From assembly GCF_000931935.2 (NCBI RefSeq), contig NZ_AZAC01000015.1:55518-119517 (forward strand): a DNA stretch of 64,000 nt, given 5' to 3'. Shown here piece after piece: positions 36,759 through 44,071 of this stretch; positions within the stretch are counted from its first letter, which is position 1, and every line of letters begins with the position of its first letter. The notes under the pieces are model-generated. The model had not been told where the DNA came from. It saw only the letters and a list, made by a program, of their open reading frames with translations, and ran no database searches. The translations under genes and the position numbers were made by a program. This stretch comes from Dethiosulfatarculus sandiegensis. Lineage in GTDB: Bacteria; Desulfobacterota; Desulfarculia; Desulfarculales; Desulfarculaceae.

Positions 36759-36946
36759 GGTGATTTGAGCGGTTTTTAAAGGCCCGTCAAATCATGGTCC
36801 GAAAAAAGGCCTGAGCTGGTTTTTAAGTTAAAGTGGTTTACAACTTGCGGGGTTATGGTGTAAAAGCCTGGTACGGTCTTGGTTTCGCCAATGGTTGTGC
36901 GGGCCTTATGCACCAGATGTCAACCCCGTGAATAGAGGATAATGAT

Positions 36947-37192
36947 TTGCTGATCTTGACCCGTAAAGTTGGTGAAAGCATCACCATCGGTGACGGGTCC
37001 ATCACCGTAAGCGTGATGGAGATAAAGGGCCGTCAGGTGCGCCTGGGCATAGAGGCGCCTGCCGACACCCCTATCCATCGCGAGGAAATTTTCGCCAAGA
37101 TTAAAGAGGCCAATGAAATGGCCTCATCGGCTGATGCCAGCGATCTTGATCGCTTAAGCGGTCTGTTTGATGAAAAGGGCAAAGATGCCTGA
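36947..37192 (+). CDS. csrA: carbon storage regulator / translational repressor CsrA
   Basis: CsrA is a small dimeric RNA-binding protein that blocks Shine-Dalgarno regions through GGA motifs. The 81-residue product begins MLILTRKVGESITIGDGSIT and continues VSVMEIKGRQVRLGIEAPADTPIHREEIF, with all the conserved RNA-contact residues. It has a C-terminal extension (about 60-81). The start is TTG 36947 behind AGAGGA. It overlaps fliW by 8 bases, the usual csrA-fliW pair of bacteria that control flagellin translation by partner switching. Confidence 0.96.
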   Translation: MLILTRKVGESITIGDGSITVSVMEIKGRQVRLGIEAPADTPIHREEIFAKIKEANEMASSADASDLDRLSGLFDEKGKDA

Positions 37193-37640
37193 AGCCAATC
37201 CCAAAGAAGACCGGGTGAAGGTCCAGACCTCTCGTTTTGGGGAGATTGAGGTTCCCCAGGAGCAGGTGATCGAACTGCCCCAAGGCATGATCGGTTTTCC
37301 CAATTTCCACCGGTATGTCATGGTGCAGCACCGCCCGGGTTCGCCTTTTTACTGGTTGCAATCTCTGGAGCAGCCCAGCCTGGCCTTTGCCGTGGTTACC
37401 CCGCTCGTCTTTGATCCCAAATACGAGATAACCCTGGGAGGGGCCGAGACCAAACTTTTAAAGGTGGAAGATCCGCAAAATATCCAGGTTTGGGTGGTGG
37501 TCACCATACCCCACGGCAAGCCTGACGCCATTACCGCCAACCTGAAGGCTCCTTTGGTCATTAATCTCGGCAACCGTAAGGGAGCCCAGGTGATTCTGGA
37601 TAATCCCAAATATTCAGTACGCCAGAAAATGCCTTCCTAG
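37185..37640 (+). CDS. fliW: flagellar assembly factor FliW
   Basis: FliW binds either flagellin or CsrA. Free FliW sequesters CsrA and releases flagellin mRNA for translation. The 151-residue protein has the core QTSRFGEIEVPQEQVIELPQ, GMIGFPNFHRYVMVQ and WLQSLEQPSLAFAVVTP, and further on APLVINLGNRKGAQVILDNPKYSVR. ATG 37185 overlaps the csrA stop; the open frame extends back to 37167. The presence of both genes predicts a CsrA-binding flagellin leader, which is seen before fliC at 63382-63489. Confidence 0.94.
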   Translation: MPEANPKEDRVKVQTSRFGEIEVPQEQVIELPQGMIGFPNFHRYVMVQHRPGSPFYWLQSLEQPSLAFAVVTPLVFDPKYEITLGGAETKLLKVEDPQNIQVWVVVTIPHGKPDAITANLKAPLVINLGNRKGAQVILDNPKYSVRQKMPS

Positions 37641-37732
37641 GCCTGTTTTACCCGCAACTGAAAAGGCGCTTGAAATGGCGGTCTTAGCCGTTTGCGGAGT
37701 TTTTTGTCCAGCTACAGTCTTTTAGACTGAAC

Positions 37733-37773
37733 AAAAAGCCGCAGCCCCCTTTGCAAGGGGACAGCGGCTTTTT
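37733..37773. terminator. bidirectional terminator between fliW and the MBL-fold gene
   Basis: AAAAAGCCGC ... GCGGCTTTTT form an outer stem and CCCC/GGGG an inner one, with T-runs on both strands. It closes the flg operon and serves the convergent MBL-fold gene at 37963. Confidence 0.85.
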
Positions 37774-37962
37774 GAAACCTTTTTTCCATTACGCTTTTAT
37801 CAGTGGTGATGAAGACCGGGTCGGGCAGGGGTTCTCCCAGGGCCATAGGATCAGGTCGTGGACTATAAAGATTCCCAGGTCCTTCTCCCAGGCCTCGTCC
37901 GCCAGGGTCCTAATGCAGATGGGGCAAAGGGCCACCATGGCCGAGGCATCGGCCTCCTTGAT

Positions 37963-38952
37963 TCAGATTTTGTATGTTCCTCCTGCTTCAAGCACGGTTG
38001 TCTGGCTTTTGAGTTCGTTTCTGAACCTGTCTATGGCGTGGTCGCAGGTGTCGTGGGCAGAGAGAAACACCTTTTGGGGGCCAGCCTGGTTTATGGCCTT
38101 GATGGTGTTTGTGAGCTCCTTATCGCTGATGGGGTCCCAGGGCGGCTTGCCGGTTCCTATAATCTGCTGGAACTGAATGCCAAGCTTGTTTCCCCTGCCG
38201 GTGGTGATGGGGAAATGCAGGCCGCCGCCAAAGGCGTATATGGGCTCGTCGCCAAGGCGGCGGGCCATTTTCAGGATGACTTCCGCGGTTGGATGCCCGC
38301 ATCCTGTGAAAACCACCAGGCCTTTTCCCTTGAGCCTGGCCACAATCGCCTGCTCTTCCGTATAACCCATGAAAAACAGGCTTCTTGCCAGGGGCCCTGT
38401 GGTCCCCAGGCCGCCGGTCAAAAGCCCCGGTTCCATGACGATTTTGGGCTTAAAACCCTTGGCTTCCGCCTTGTCCGGCAAAAAGCAGGTCTTAAATCCT
38501 GCGGAACCCAATTCCTTGGGATAGGTCACCTGCTTTTTTGATGAGGCCTTCATCCCGCCCATATGGTCCGGATGCAAGTGGCTTATGGCCAGGGCTTCGG
38601 CCTGATCAAGGGTGAAACCCAACTTGGCCGCGTTATGCGTCAAGGTGGGGCGCTCCGGGCCAAAACCCAGGTCGTAAAGCAGAGATCCCTTGTCTGTTTT
38701 AAAAAGATAGGAGACTCCGGCATCGCCCAGAAAACCTTTTTGGGCTTTTTCCTCAACCAATATAGTCAATTCAAGGCGGTCAAGCTCCGGCAGATCCAGG
38801 GGCTTGGCCTGGTCTATCCGGGTTTTGTTGCTTATATCCGCCTTAATGCGCCCTGCCTTGAAACGTTTGTTTTTGGCCGCCACAAAAGGAATCAGAATTG
38901 GAGAACCGGCCAGCAAAATCGGCCACCATAACGGGTTGATTCTAAAAGACAT
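37963..38952 (-). CDS. MBL-fold metallohydrolase with N-terminal membrane anchor
   Basis: From the start at 38952 (ATG after AGGAAAGGTG) the 329-residue protein has an N-terminal hydrophobic stretch (PLWWPILLAGSPILIPFVAA, about residues 6-25). A metallo-beta-lactamase fold follows, with the metal site SHLHPDHMGG and later GCGHPTAEVIL and the ligand His near SAHDTCDHAI. DLGFGPE and EKAQKGFLGDAGVSYL resemble the subgroup annotated as dihydropterin/aminobenzene phosphate synthase-like MBL proteins. The substrate is unknown. It is not connected to flagella and marks the edge of an interruption in the cluster. Confidence 0.85.
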   Translation of the reverse strand: MSFRINPLWWPILLAGSPILIPFVAAKNKRFKAGRIKADISNKTRIDQAKPLDLPELDRLELTILVEEKAQKGFLGDAGVSYLFKTDKGSLLYDLGFGPERPTLTHNAAKLGFTLDQAEALAISHLHPDHMGGMKASSKKQVTYPKELGSAGFKTCFLPDKAEAKGFKPKIVMEPGLLTGGLGTTGPLARSLFFMGYTEEQAIVARLKGKGLVVFTGCGHPTAEVILKMARRLGDEPIYAFGGGLHFPITTGRGNKLGIQFQQIIGTGKPPWDPISDKELTNTIKAINQAGPQKVFLSAHDTCDHAIDRFRNELKSQTTVLEAGGTYKI

Positions 38953-39140
38953 TGTTTCACCTTTCCTCGTGGATATTTTTTCCCCGCCGGTAAGGGGAGG
39001 CCTGACCGGCTGTAACATTTTTAAAATCGGGTCGTAAGTGCCAAATAGGCATTTAACCGGGCTCAACCCCGCAAAGGCGGTCGACTTAGGGGTTACAGGC
39101 AGGGCTCCCGAAGATCTTCACTGTAAATTTCGCAACCTTT

Positions 39141-39945
39141 TTAAAAGCTTTTGATCAATAGCCTTTCATCCGCCCCGTGAACGCCATTGAAATCATGCCG
39201 GTTGATCAAAACCGGGAAAAGGCCGTAAGAGTCCATGCCAAGGCGACGGAAAAATCTGGAATCGTGGCGCCCACTGATAGGGACGGCGTTACCGCGGCCT
39301 CCGGATGGTGCTTCTTAAGGGCCCGGGGGGATCTGGCAATCCGGCGTGTCTGTGGGTGAGGAAGTTGCCGGAAAGAGGTTGGTTGCCTCTATCTGTATTT
39401 CCTGGTTGCCTATTGACCTTCCCTCTGAATGAAGACGGGTCTTGGCCCGGTAAAAGCCGGGCGTCCAGTTGCGCCTCGGCCTTGGCCGGAATTACCTTGG
39501 CCTTTTCCCCGGCCTGCATGGTGTTCAGGCTGATGGTGTTTTCGAACATGCCCCTTATATCAGGCAGTTTCATGAGCCCCCCCTTGGCAAGGCAATAAGC
39601 CAGATCCTCACTTCTGTGGCTTTTTTGAAACGGTTCAAGAAACTGCCAATCCTCTGCCAGGTTCAGGAAAAACTCTTTCACCACCGGGTTTACGGTCAAT
39701 TCCGATTCGCGGGTCAGAGCCCGGTTTAAGGATTCTGTCAGGGCCTCCAAGAAGTTTTGATCATGGGGCATGGAGCCGTTACCTTGGGGCCCTTTGCAGG
39801 TAAGCCTAAACCGGCAAGGGCCTTTTCCCGCTGATGTAATCATGAAAACAGGCCGATTGGCAAGGAGATTTGTAAACCCGAAACCTTCCTCATTCAAAAC
39901 CAGCCGGGCCTGGAAATCCTCCTGGTGGTTTTCCAGAAGCTTCCC
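39141..39945 (-). pseudogene. M20 family peptidase remnant with several frameshifts
   Basis: The minus strand carries decayed M20 (ArgE/DapE/carboxypeptidase-like) sequence. One frame (39897 down to about 39410) gives the NEEGFGFTNLLANRP region, an M20 dimerisation segment (GPCRFRLTCKGPQGNGSM) and LDARLLPGQDP. A second frame continues with IGNQEIQIEATNLFPATSSP (about 39400-39330). The C-terminal part (DSRFFRRLGMDSYGLFPVLI, then DFNGVHGADERLLIKSF) is read in yet another frame to a stop at 39141-39143. The N-terminal metal-binding half is absent. At least two frame changes plus a 5' loss make it non-functional. It abuts a 5'-truncated tetR on the other strand. Confidence 0.85.
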
Positions 39946-39983
39946 GTGAAACCAGGCAAAGAATTCTTAACTCCGCCAAGGAA

Positions 39984-40520
39984 TTGTTCACCAAAATCGG
40001 CTTTGAGGCTGCCACCACCCACCTCATCGCCCAGAACGCCGGGATCTCGGTTGGCGGGCTTTATGCCCATTTCCCCAACAAGGAAGAGATGTTTCTGCAG
40101 ATCATCGCGGATCGGGATAAAAACGCCTATGAAGTGATGCGCTCGGCAATCGATACGGCTGTGAGCAAAAACATGACGCCGGAAGAGACGGTGGAATTTT
40201 TGTTTTCTTCCTTTTTCAGCATATACAGGCGTGACATCGCCTTTAACCTCGAGGTGAACAAATTTGCCCGATTCAACAACCAGGCCAGGGAGATACACGA
40301 TTATTGGCAAGACCATGAGGCTGATCTTCTGGATGAATGGCTTGCCTCGGTCTTTACCGAGAGCAATGAGGACGACCTTAAAGCTGCCGTTTTGATAGTG
40401 GCCCTCTCAGCCCACGAGGTGTTTCAATATCTGTATAAGAACCAGGGGCGGGTTGATGAGGAAAAGATGCTTAAGCAACTGATTATGATGGTGAAGAGGT
40501 TTTTGATTCCCCGGGCCTGA
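39984..40520 (+). CDS. TetR-family regulator, apparently 5'-truncated
   Basis: The protein carries a TetR-type helix-turn-helix (FTKIGFEAATTHLIAQNAGI, SVGGLYAHFPNKEEMF) and an all-helical ligand domain to a normal C-terminus (KQLIMMVKRFLIPRA). TetR-like sequence can be followed upstream in frame to about 39948 (ETRQRILNSAKELF), but no ATG, GTG or TTG exists in that frame before the homology ends. The only start is TTG 39984, which would remove helix 1 of the DNA-binding domain. The 5' end therefore seems to have been lost at the junction with the M20 peptidase remnant. It is probably inactive or poorly expressed; an unusual start codon cannot be excluded. Confidence 0.7.
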   Translation: MFTKIGFEAATTHLIAQNAGISVGGLYAHFPNKEEMFLQIIADRDKNAYEVMRSAIDTAVSKNMTPEETVEFLFSSFFSIYRRDIAFNLEVNKFARFNNQAREIHDYWQDHEADLLDEWLASVFTESNEDDLKAAVLIVALSAHEVFQYLYKNQGRVDEEKMLKQLIMMVKRFLIPRA

Positions 40521-40682
40521 ACCCCTGGGTCTTCAATCCGCATGTTTCAAAACATGCGCCGGCTGATACAGCCGGGGCATGGGCAAAAGGGTTTAAAATG
40601 GGAATCAAGGGTCAAGAGGTAATCCTCTATCCCTATATTTTTACTTACCAATTAGGGTTTTTAATCTTTTGCCGTAAAAGGA

Positions 40683-40714
40683 CGAACCGGCTTCCTTAAC
40701 GGAAAGCCGGTTCG
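40683..40714. terminator. terminator shared by flgM and tetR
   Basis: An 11-bp perfect stem (CGAACCGGCTT / AAGCCGGTTCG, 10-base loop) lies 27 bases past the flgM stop and 162 bases past tetR. The flanks are TCCTTTT (minus) and ATAGCTTTT (plus). Confidence 0.75.
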
Positions 40715-40740
40715 ATAGCTTTTAACTTCAATTGTTCCGG

Positions 40741-41055
40741 TCAGGCGATCTCACCCAAAATGTCAACGATCATCTTGTGGGCCACCTTGTCGGCGTCGAC
40801 CTGGTAATGGCCGTCCGCCAGGCGCTCTTTTATCTCCGCAACCTTGCGGGCGCGCACATCGGCCGTGTTGGCAAGCACTTCCGCCGCCTTGGCCATTTCC
40901 TTGCTGCGGCCGGAGATGTTGACTTTATCGGTGGAGGTGGATTGGGATTCAGCCGCCGCCTTACCGGTTTTGCCCTGGTCTTTATTTACGCTTGAGGCGC
41001 GGTCTCTGCTTTCCAGAGCTTTGGTGCCTATACCCAGGACTTCTTTAACGTTCAT
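40741..41055 (-). CDS. flgM: anti-sigma-28 factor FlgM
   Basis: FlgM binds FliA until the finished hook lets it be exported. The 104-residue protein, starting at ATG 41055 behind AAGGAAGGGTG, is mostly disordered. It has the family pattern TDKVNISGRSKEMAKAAEVL (about 42-61), then VRARKVAEIKERLADGHYQV and a C-terminal sigma-binding helix ADKVAHKMIVDILGEIA. An upstream in-frame start at 41106 is possible but unlikely. It is the second gene behind a sigma-28 promoter, so FliA drives its own inhibitor. Confidence 0.93.
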   Translation of the reverse strand: MNVKEVLGIGTKALESRDRASSVNKDQGKTGKAAAESQSTSTDKVNISGRSKEMAKAAEVLANTADVRARKVAEIKERLADGHYQVDADKVAHKMIVDILGEIA

Positions 41056-41110
41056 TGTCACCCTTCCTTTTCGCCGCCAAAACCTGAGATCGGCTTTAAG
41101 CGACAACTCA

Positions 41111-41548
41111 TTAGATCATATTTTGATCCACAATCTTCTGGGTGATTGTAAATAGCCGCTCTTGCAGTTTATTTGATTCCTCGGCCGGAAGGTCTTCTAT
41201 GACCTCCCCCTTCTCCTGGTCCACAACCTTAAAAAACAATTGGCCGGAGGACTCATCCTGATGAATATCCAGTTGCTTGCCGTATTCTTCGGAAAGCTGC
41301 CGTAAGGCCTGGTCCTCAACCGCTCCCATTCCCTGACTGAGGCCTGGTATACGAGAGCCGATATTGGTTACAATCTCAGATGTTATCTTCTCGATGACCT
41401 GTTTGCGCCTGGCTTCTATACTGATGTTGACCTGATCGGTGGGCGCACTTTGAGTGGCCGCCCGATTTCGGGCCAAACGTTGTCCGCGACTTAATTGCCT
41501 GGCATAAGTCCGGAGAATATTTTGTACTTGGAACGAAGTAATGGCCAT
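41111..41548 (-). CDS. FlgM-operon protein of the DVU0524 type
   Basis: This 145-residue cytosolic protein is encoded directly upstream of flgM. The N-terminal half repeats an FlgM-like element (APTDQVNISIEARRKQVIEK, compare TDKVNISGRSKEMAKAAEVL in FlgM). The C-terminal part (LFFKVVDQEKGEVIEDLPAE) is a short beta-hairpin region similar to FlaG-type sequences. I recognise it as the small protein paired with flgM in Desulfovibrio and relatives (DVU0524 family). Function unknown. It follows the sigma-28 promoter with a leader of about 20 bases and is co-transcribed with flgM. Confidence 0.8.
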   Translation of the reverse strand: MAITSFQVQNILRTYARQLSRGQRLARNRAATQSAPTDQVNISIEARRKQVIEKITSEIVTNIGSRIPGLSQGMGAVEDQALRQLSEEYGKQLDIHQDESSGQLFFKVVDQEKGEVIEDLPAEESNKLQERLFTITQKIVDQNMI

Positions 41549-41573
41549 CGCCTCAACACCCCTTCATATAGTG

Positions 41574-41600
41574 TATCGGCATACACTGACCAGAACTTTA
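41574..41600 (-). promoter_or_regulatory. sigma-28 (FliA) promoter of the flgM operon
   Basis: On the minus strand the sequence is TAAAG, 15 bases, GCCGATA, an excellent match to TAAAG-N15-GCCGATAA. The -10 element ends 26 bases before the start codon at 41548. Confidence 0.9.
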
Positions 41601-41808
41601 TAGAAATTTCCGCTCAGGGTCAATTTTTCCCTGGTTTATGCAAAAATCGTCGTCCAAACGGGGTGCTCAACAAGCCAGGCTCACATGGCCATGGTTTACT
41701 TGTGTTCTGCCCGGCTTTTTTGATATGCAAGAAAAGGGCCGGGTGCCTTTTCCAGGCTCAAATGGTATACTTAATCGTTAGCAAAGGACTTTTGACGGAG
41801 TCTGTCTC

Positions 41809-42222
41809 ATGCGTCTATTACAATTTGACGCGGGCCAAACCGCAACCGCCAAAAATGAACCAGCCAAGCCCGATTCCGGGTCAAATGATTCCGGCCTGAC
41901 TGTGACCAGTCACAGTATTTCCTTGCGGGCGGGTTTTATTTCCCTTGATTTTAATTGGTCCCACACTGAGACAAACCAAAAATCCCCTAAAGAGCCGGTA
42001 TCTGCTTCTTTGCCTTCCTCTGCCGGGCATCGGGTTTCCGCCCTGCGCAGAAGGGCCGAACTGGCTGCCCTGTTGGATCCTTCTCCATCTGTGACCCGTC
42101 AAAAAAACGTCTCGCGCCAAAATTCCCCGCAGAATATTGAGTTTAAAGATTCAACGGAGGCCGATGACAGCCAGGGCCAACCAGGCAATGGCCCTTTGGC
42201 TGGGCGCTGTTTCATTGTCTGA
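41809..42222 (+). CDS. hypothetical protein divergent from the flgM operon
   Basis: This 137-residue polar protein has no signal peptide or membrane segment. It is rich in Ser, Asn, Gln and Pro, and only the part around RAGFISLDFNWSHTE and GHRVSALRRRAELAALLD looks structured. A TATACT -10-like hexamer lies 40 bases upstream and GACGGAG stands before the ATG. I do not recognise a family. It lies between the FliA-driven flgM operon and the sigma-54-driven glycosylation operon. The composition resembles the disordered FlgM/FlgN-type small flagellar proteins, but that is only an impression. Confidence 0.5.
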   Translation: MRLLQFDAGQTATAKNEPAKPDSGSNDSGLTVTSHSISLRAGFISLDFNWSHTETNQKSPKEPVSASLPSSAGHRVSALRRRAELAALLDPSPSVTRQKNVSRQNSPQNIEFKDSTEADDSQGQPGNGPLAGRCFIV

Positions 42223-42396
42223 TCGGTTGCTTTGAAAAATAACTTTAGGAAAAAATGAAAAAAAGCCGAGAAATCCTGCTCGGTGAACAGAAAACTTTTT
42301 CCGGGAAGAACTTTCCGCCTTTGGGCCCCTGATCAGGGGATTCTTTGCAACTATCTAAATACAGAGCCAATTTAAGATAACTTTCCTGTGCTTGTC

Positions 42397-42412
42397 TGGC
42401 ATATGGATTGCA
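42397..42412 (+). promoter_or_regulatory. sigma-54 promoter of the glycosyltransferase operon
   Basis: TGGCATATGGATTGCA is a full match to TGGCAY-N5-TTGCW, 91 bases before the TTG start at 42503. It ties the glycosyltransferase genes to the flagellar regulon. Confidence 0.85.
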
Positions 42413-42502
42413 TCCCTTTCCTCGCGGAGTCTTATTTTTCGCCCTCGTGACTTTGATGGGGCCATGGCCTGGACGGCTCAGGCGGTTATTCAGGAGGTTT
42501 TT

Positions 42503-44071
42503 TTGCGGATTTTGATTATGGGAAGCGACAATCTTGCGGTTCCCCTCAGAAATCTGGGCTGCCGGGTCTGGACCATGGGGCCTGAGCCTGACCGGGATCT
42601 TTTGATGAGAGACCCTGACCCGGATTGGGCCATGATCCAAAAAGCCTTGAAAAGTAAGGGTATAACCCCGGATGCCCTATTGGTGACCGATGACCTGGGC
42701 TCAAGGAAACTGCCGACCGGCCTGTGGAGCGCTCCTTTGGTTACGGCGTTTTACGGCATAGATTCACCCATAAACGGTTTTTGGCAGCCCTTCTATGCCC
42801 GGCTTTTTGATCTGGCCTTTTTGGATCAATTGCCCCAGGCCAGGGAATTGGGCAGGGTTCATGGTCAGGCCCACTGGTTGCCGGTGGGGATCAACCCGGA
42901 TTTTTACCTGGGCGAGGAAACAGGTCCCGAAGAACCGGGGATCTGCTTTGTGGGGGTGGTGGAGCCTTCGGTTCGGCCCAAGCGTTCCGCCCTTCTGGAC
43001 TTGGCCGCCAGGCTGGCCCCTTTAAAGGTGCTCGGCGGGCGCAAGGGAGCCTGGTTCCCCACTGAAGAAGCGGCCAGGCTCTACCGCAGATATCAAATCG
43101 TGTTGAATGAAAACCTGTTCCAGGGAGTCACCACCCGACCCCTGGAGGTGATGGCCAGCGGTGGTTTCCTTTTGACCGAGGCGGCGCCGGGCTCCATGGA
43201 TCTTTATTTTGAAGACGGATGCCATCTGGCCTATTTCAAGCCGGATACCTTTCAGGAACAGGTAAGGCGATATCTGCCCGACCGGGAGCTTCGGCAAAAG
43301 ATTGCCGTTCAAGGCAGGGAACTGGTTCTGGACTGCCACACCCTCACCAAAAGGGCTTCCGAGATTCTGACCCGGCTTGAAGCGCTGGTTCAACAGAAGA
43401 ACGGCCAACAGGCCAGGACCAAAAACGCACGAGCCTTATGCGCCGAAGGCCAGGCCCTGTTAATGGCCGGGCTGAGGTGGCCTGCCCTAAACGGTCCCAA
43501 AAGGGTTCTAAGGGGCGCAGGCAGACTCAACGCAGCCTGGGAATACGGCGAGGAATCGGTGGAGGCCTTCAGGGCTTCCGGTCTGGCCGCCGTGGCCCTG
43601 GGAAGATGGAACCAGGCCTTGACCTGCCTGGCCCGGGCCTATGAAGCCGGAAGCGCCATTGACGGCCTTTGCCTGGGACTGGCCCTGGCCGAGTCGGGCC
43701 AGGAAGAAAAGGCCAGGGAAATACTGAAAGGCATTTCCCCGGCCCAGGCCGGTCTGAGAGCGGGAGTGGGCACTCCTCAGTTTCATCTGGCCGCGGCCCG
43801 CCTTTTGAAAGACCAGGGGCTTTCCCTTTCACCGGGGTTCGGCCGGGGTAAATTGAGCCCGGTCTTCTGGACCGCTCTGGAACATGCCATGGAGGCCGCG
43901 CGTCTGCGCCCCACCTGGTTTGAACCCTGGGAAATGATGGGCGATCTGCTTTGGGAGAACAACGCCCCCAATGAGGCGCACGGTTTTTTCCAAAAGGCGC
44001 TTTTCCTTTCCACTGATCAGAATTTGGCCGGAAAGGCCGCCCGGACCGCAAGGGAGGGTTATATCCAATGA
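42503..44071 (+). CDS. CgeB-like glycosyltransferase with TPR-type C-terminus
   Basis: The preferred start is TTG 42503, five bases after CAGGAGG (the frame is open to 42392). The 522-residue protein begins with a Rossmann strand (LRILIMGSDNLAVPLRNLGC). It has a GT-B C-terminal half with the GICFVGVVEPSVRPKRSALL and VLNENLFQGVTTRPLEVMAS blocks seen in CgeB/GT4-like transferases. Helical repeats follow (about 330-520) that look like TPRs (AWEYGEESVEAFRASGLAAVALGRW). It is probably a sugar-nucleotide-dependent flagellin glycosyltransferase. Donor and acceptor cannot be told. It overlaps the DUF115 gene by 4 bases. Confidence 0.8.
   Translation: MRILIMGSDNLAVPLRNLGCRVWTMGPEPDRDLLMRDPDPDWAMIQKALKSKGITPDALLVTDDLGSRKLPTGLWSAPLVTAFYGIDSPINGFWQPFYARLFDLAFLDQLPQARELGRVHGQAHWLPVGINPDFYLGEETGPEEPGICFVGVVEPSVRPKRSALLDLAARLAPLKVLGGRKGAWFPTEEAARLYRRYQIVLNENLFQGVTTRPLEVMASGGFLLTEAAPGSMDLYFEDGCHLAYFKPDTFQEQVRRYLPDRELRQKIAVQGRELVLDCHTLTKRASEILTRLEALVQQKNGQQARTKNARALCAEGQALLMAGLRWPALNGPKRVLRGAGRLNAAWEYGEESVEAFRASGLAAVALGRWNQALTCLARAYEAGSAIDGLCLGLALAESGQEEKAREILKGISPAQAGLRAGVGTPQFHLAAARLLKDQGLSLSPGFGRGKLSPVFWTALEHAMEAARLRPTWFEPWEMMGDLLWENNAPNEAHGFFQKALFLSTDQNLAGKAARTAREGYIQ

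Noticed and set aside
36869..36883. TGGTACGGTCTTGGT upstream of csrA as a sigma-54 promoter
   Set aside because: The essential GC at -12 is missing; csrA and fliW are more simply co-transcribed with flgL.
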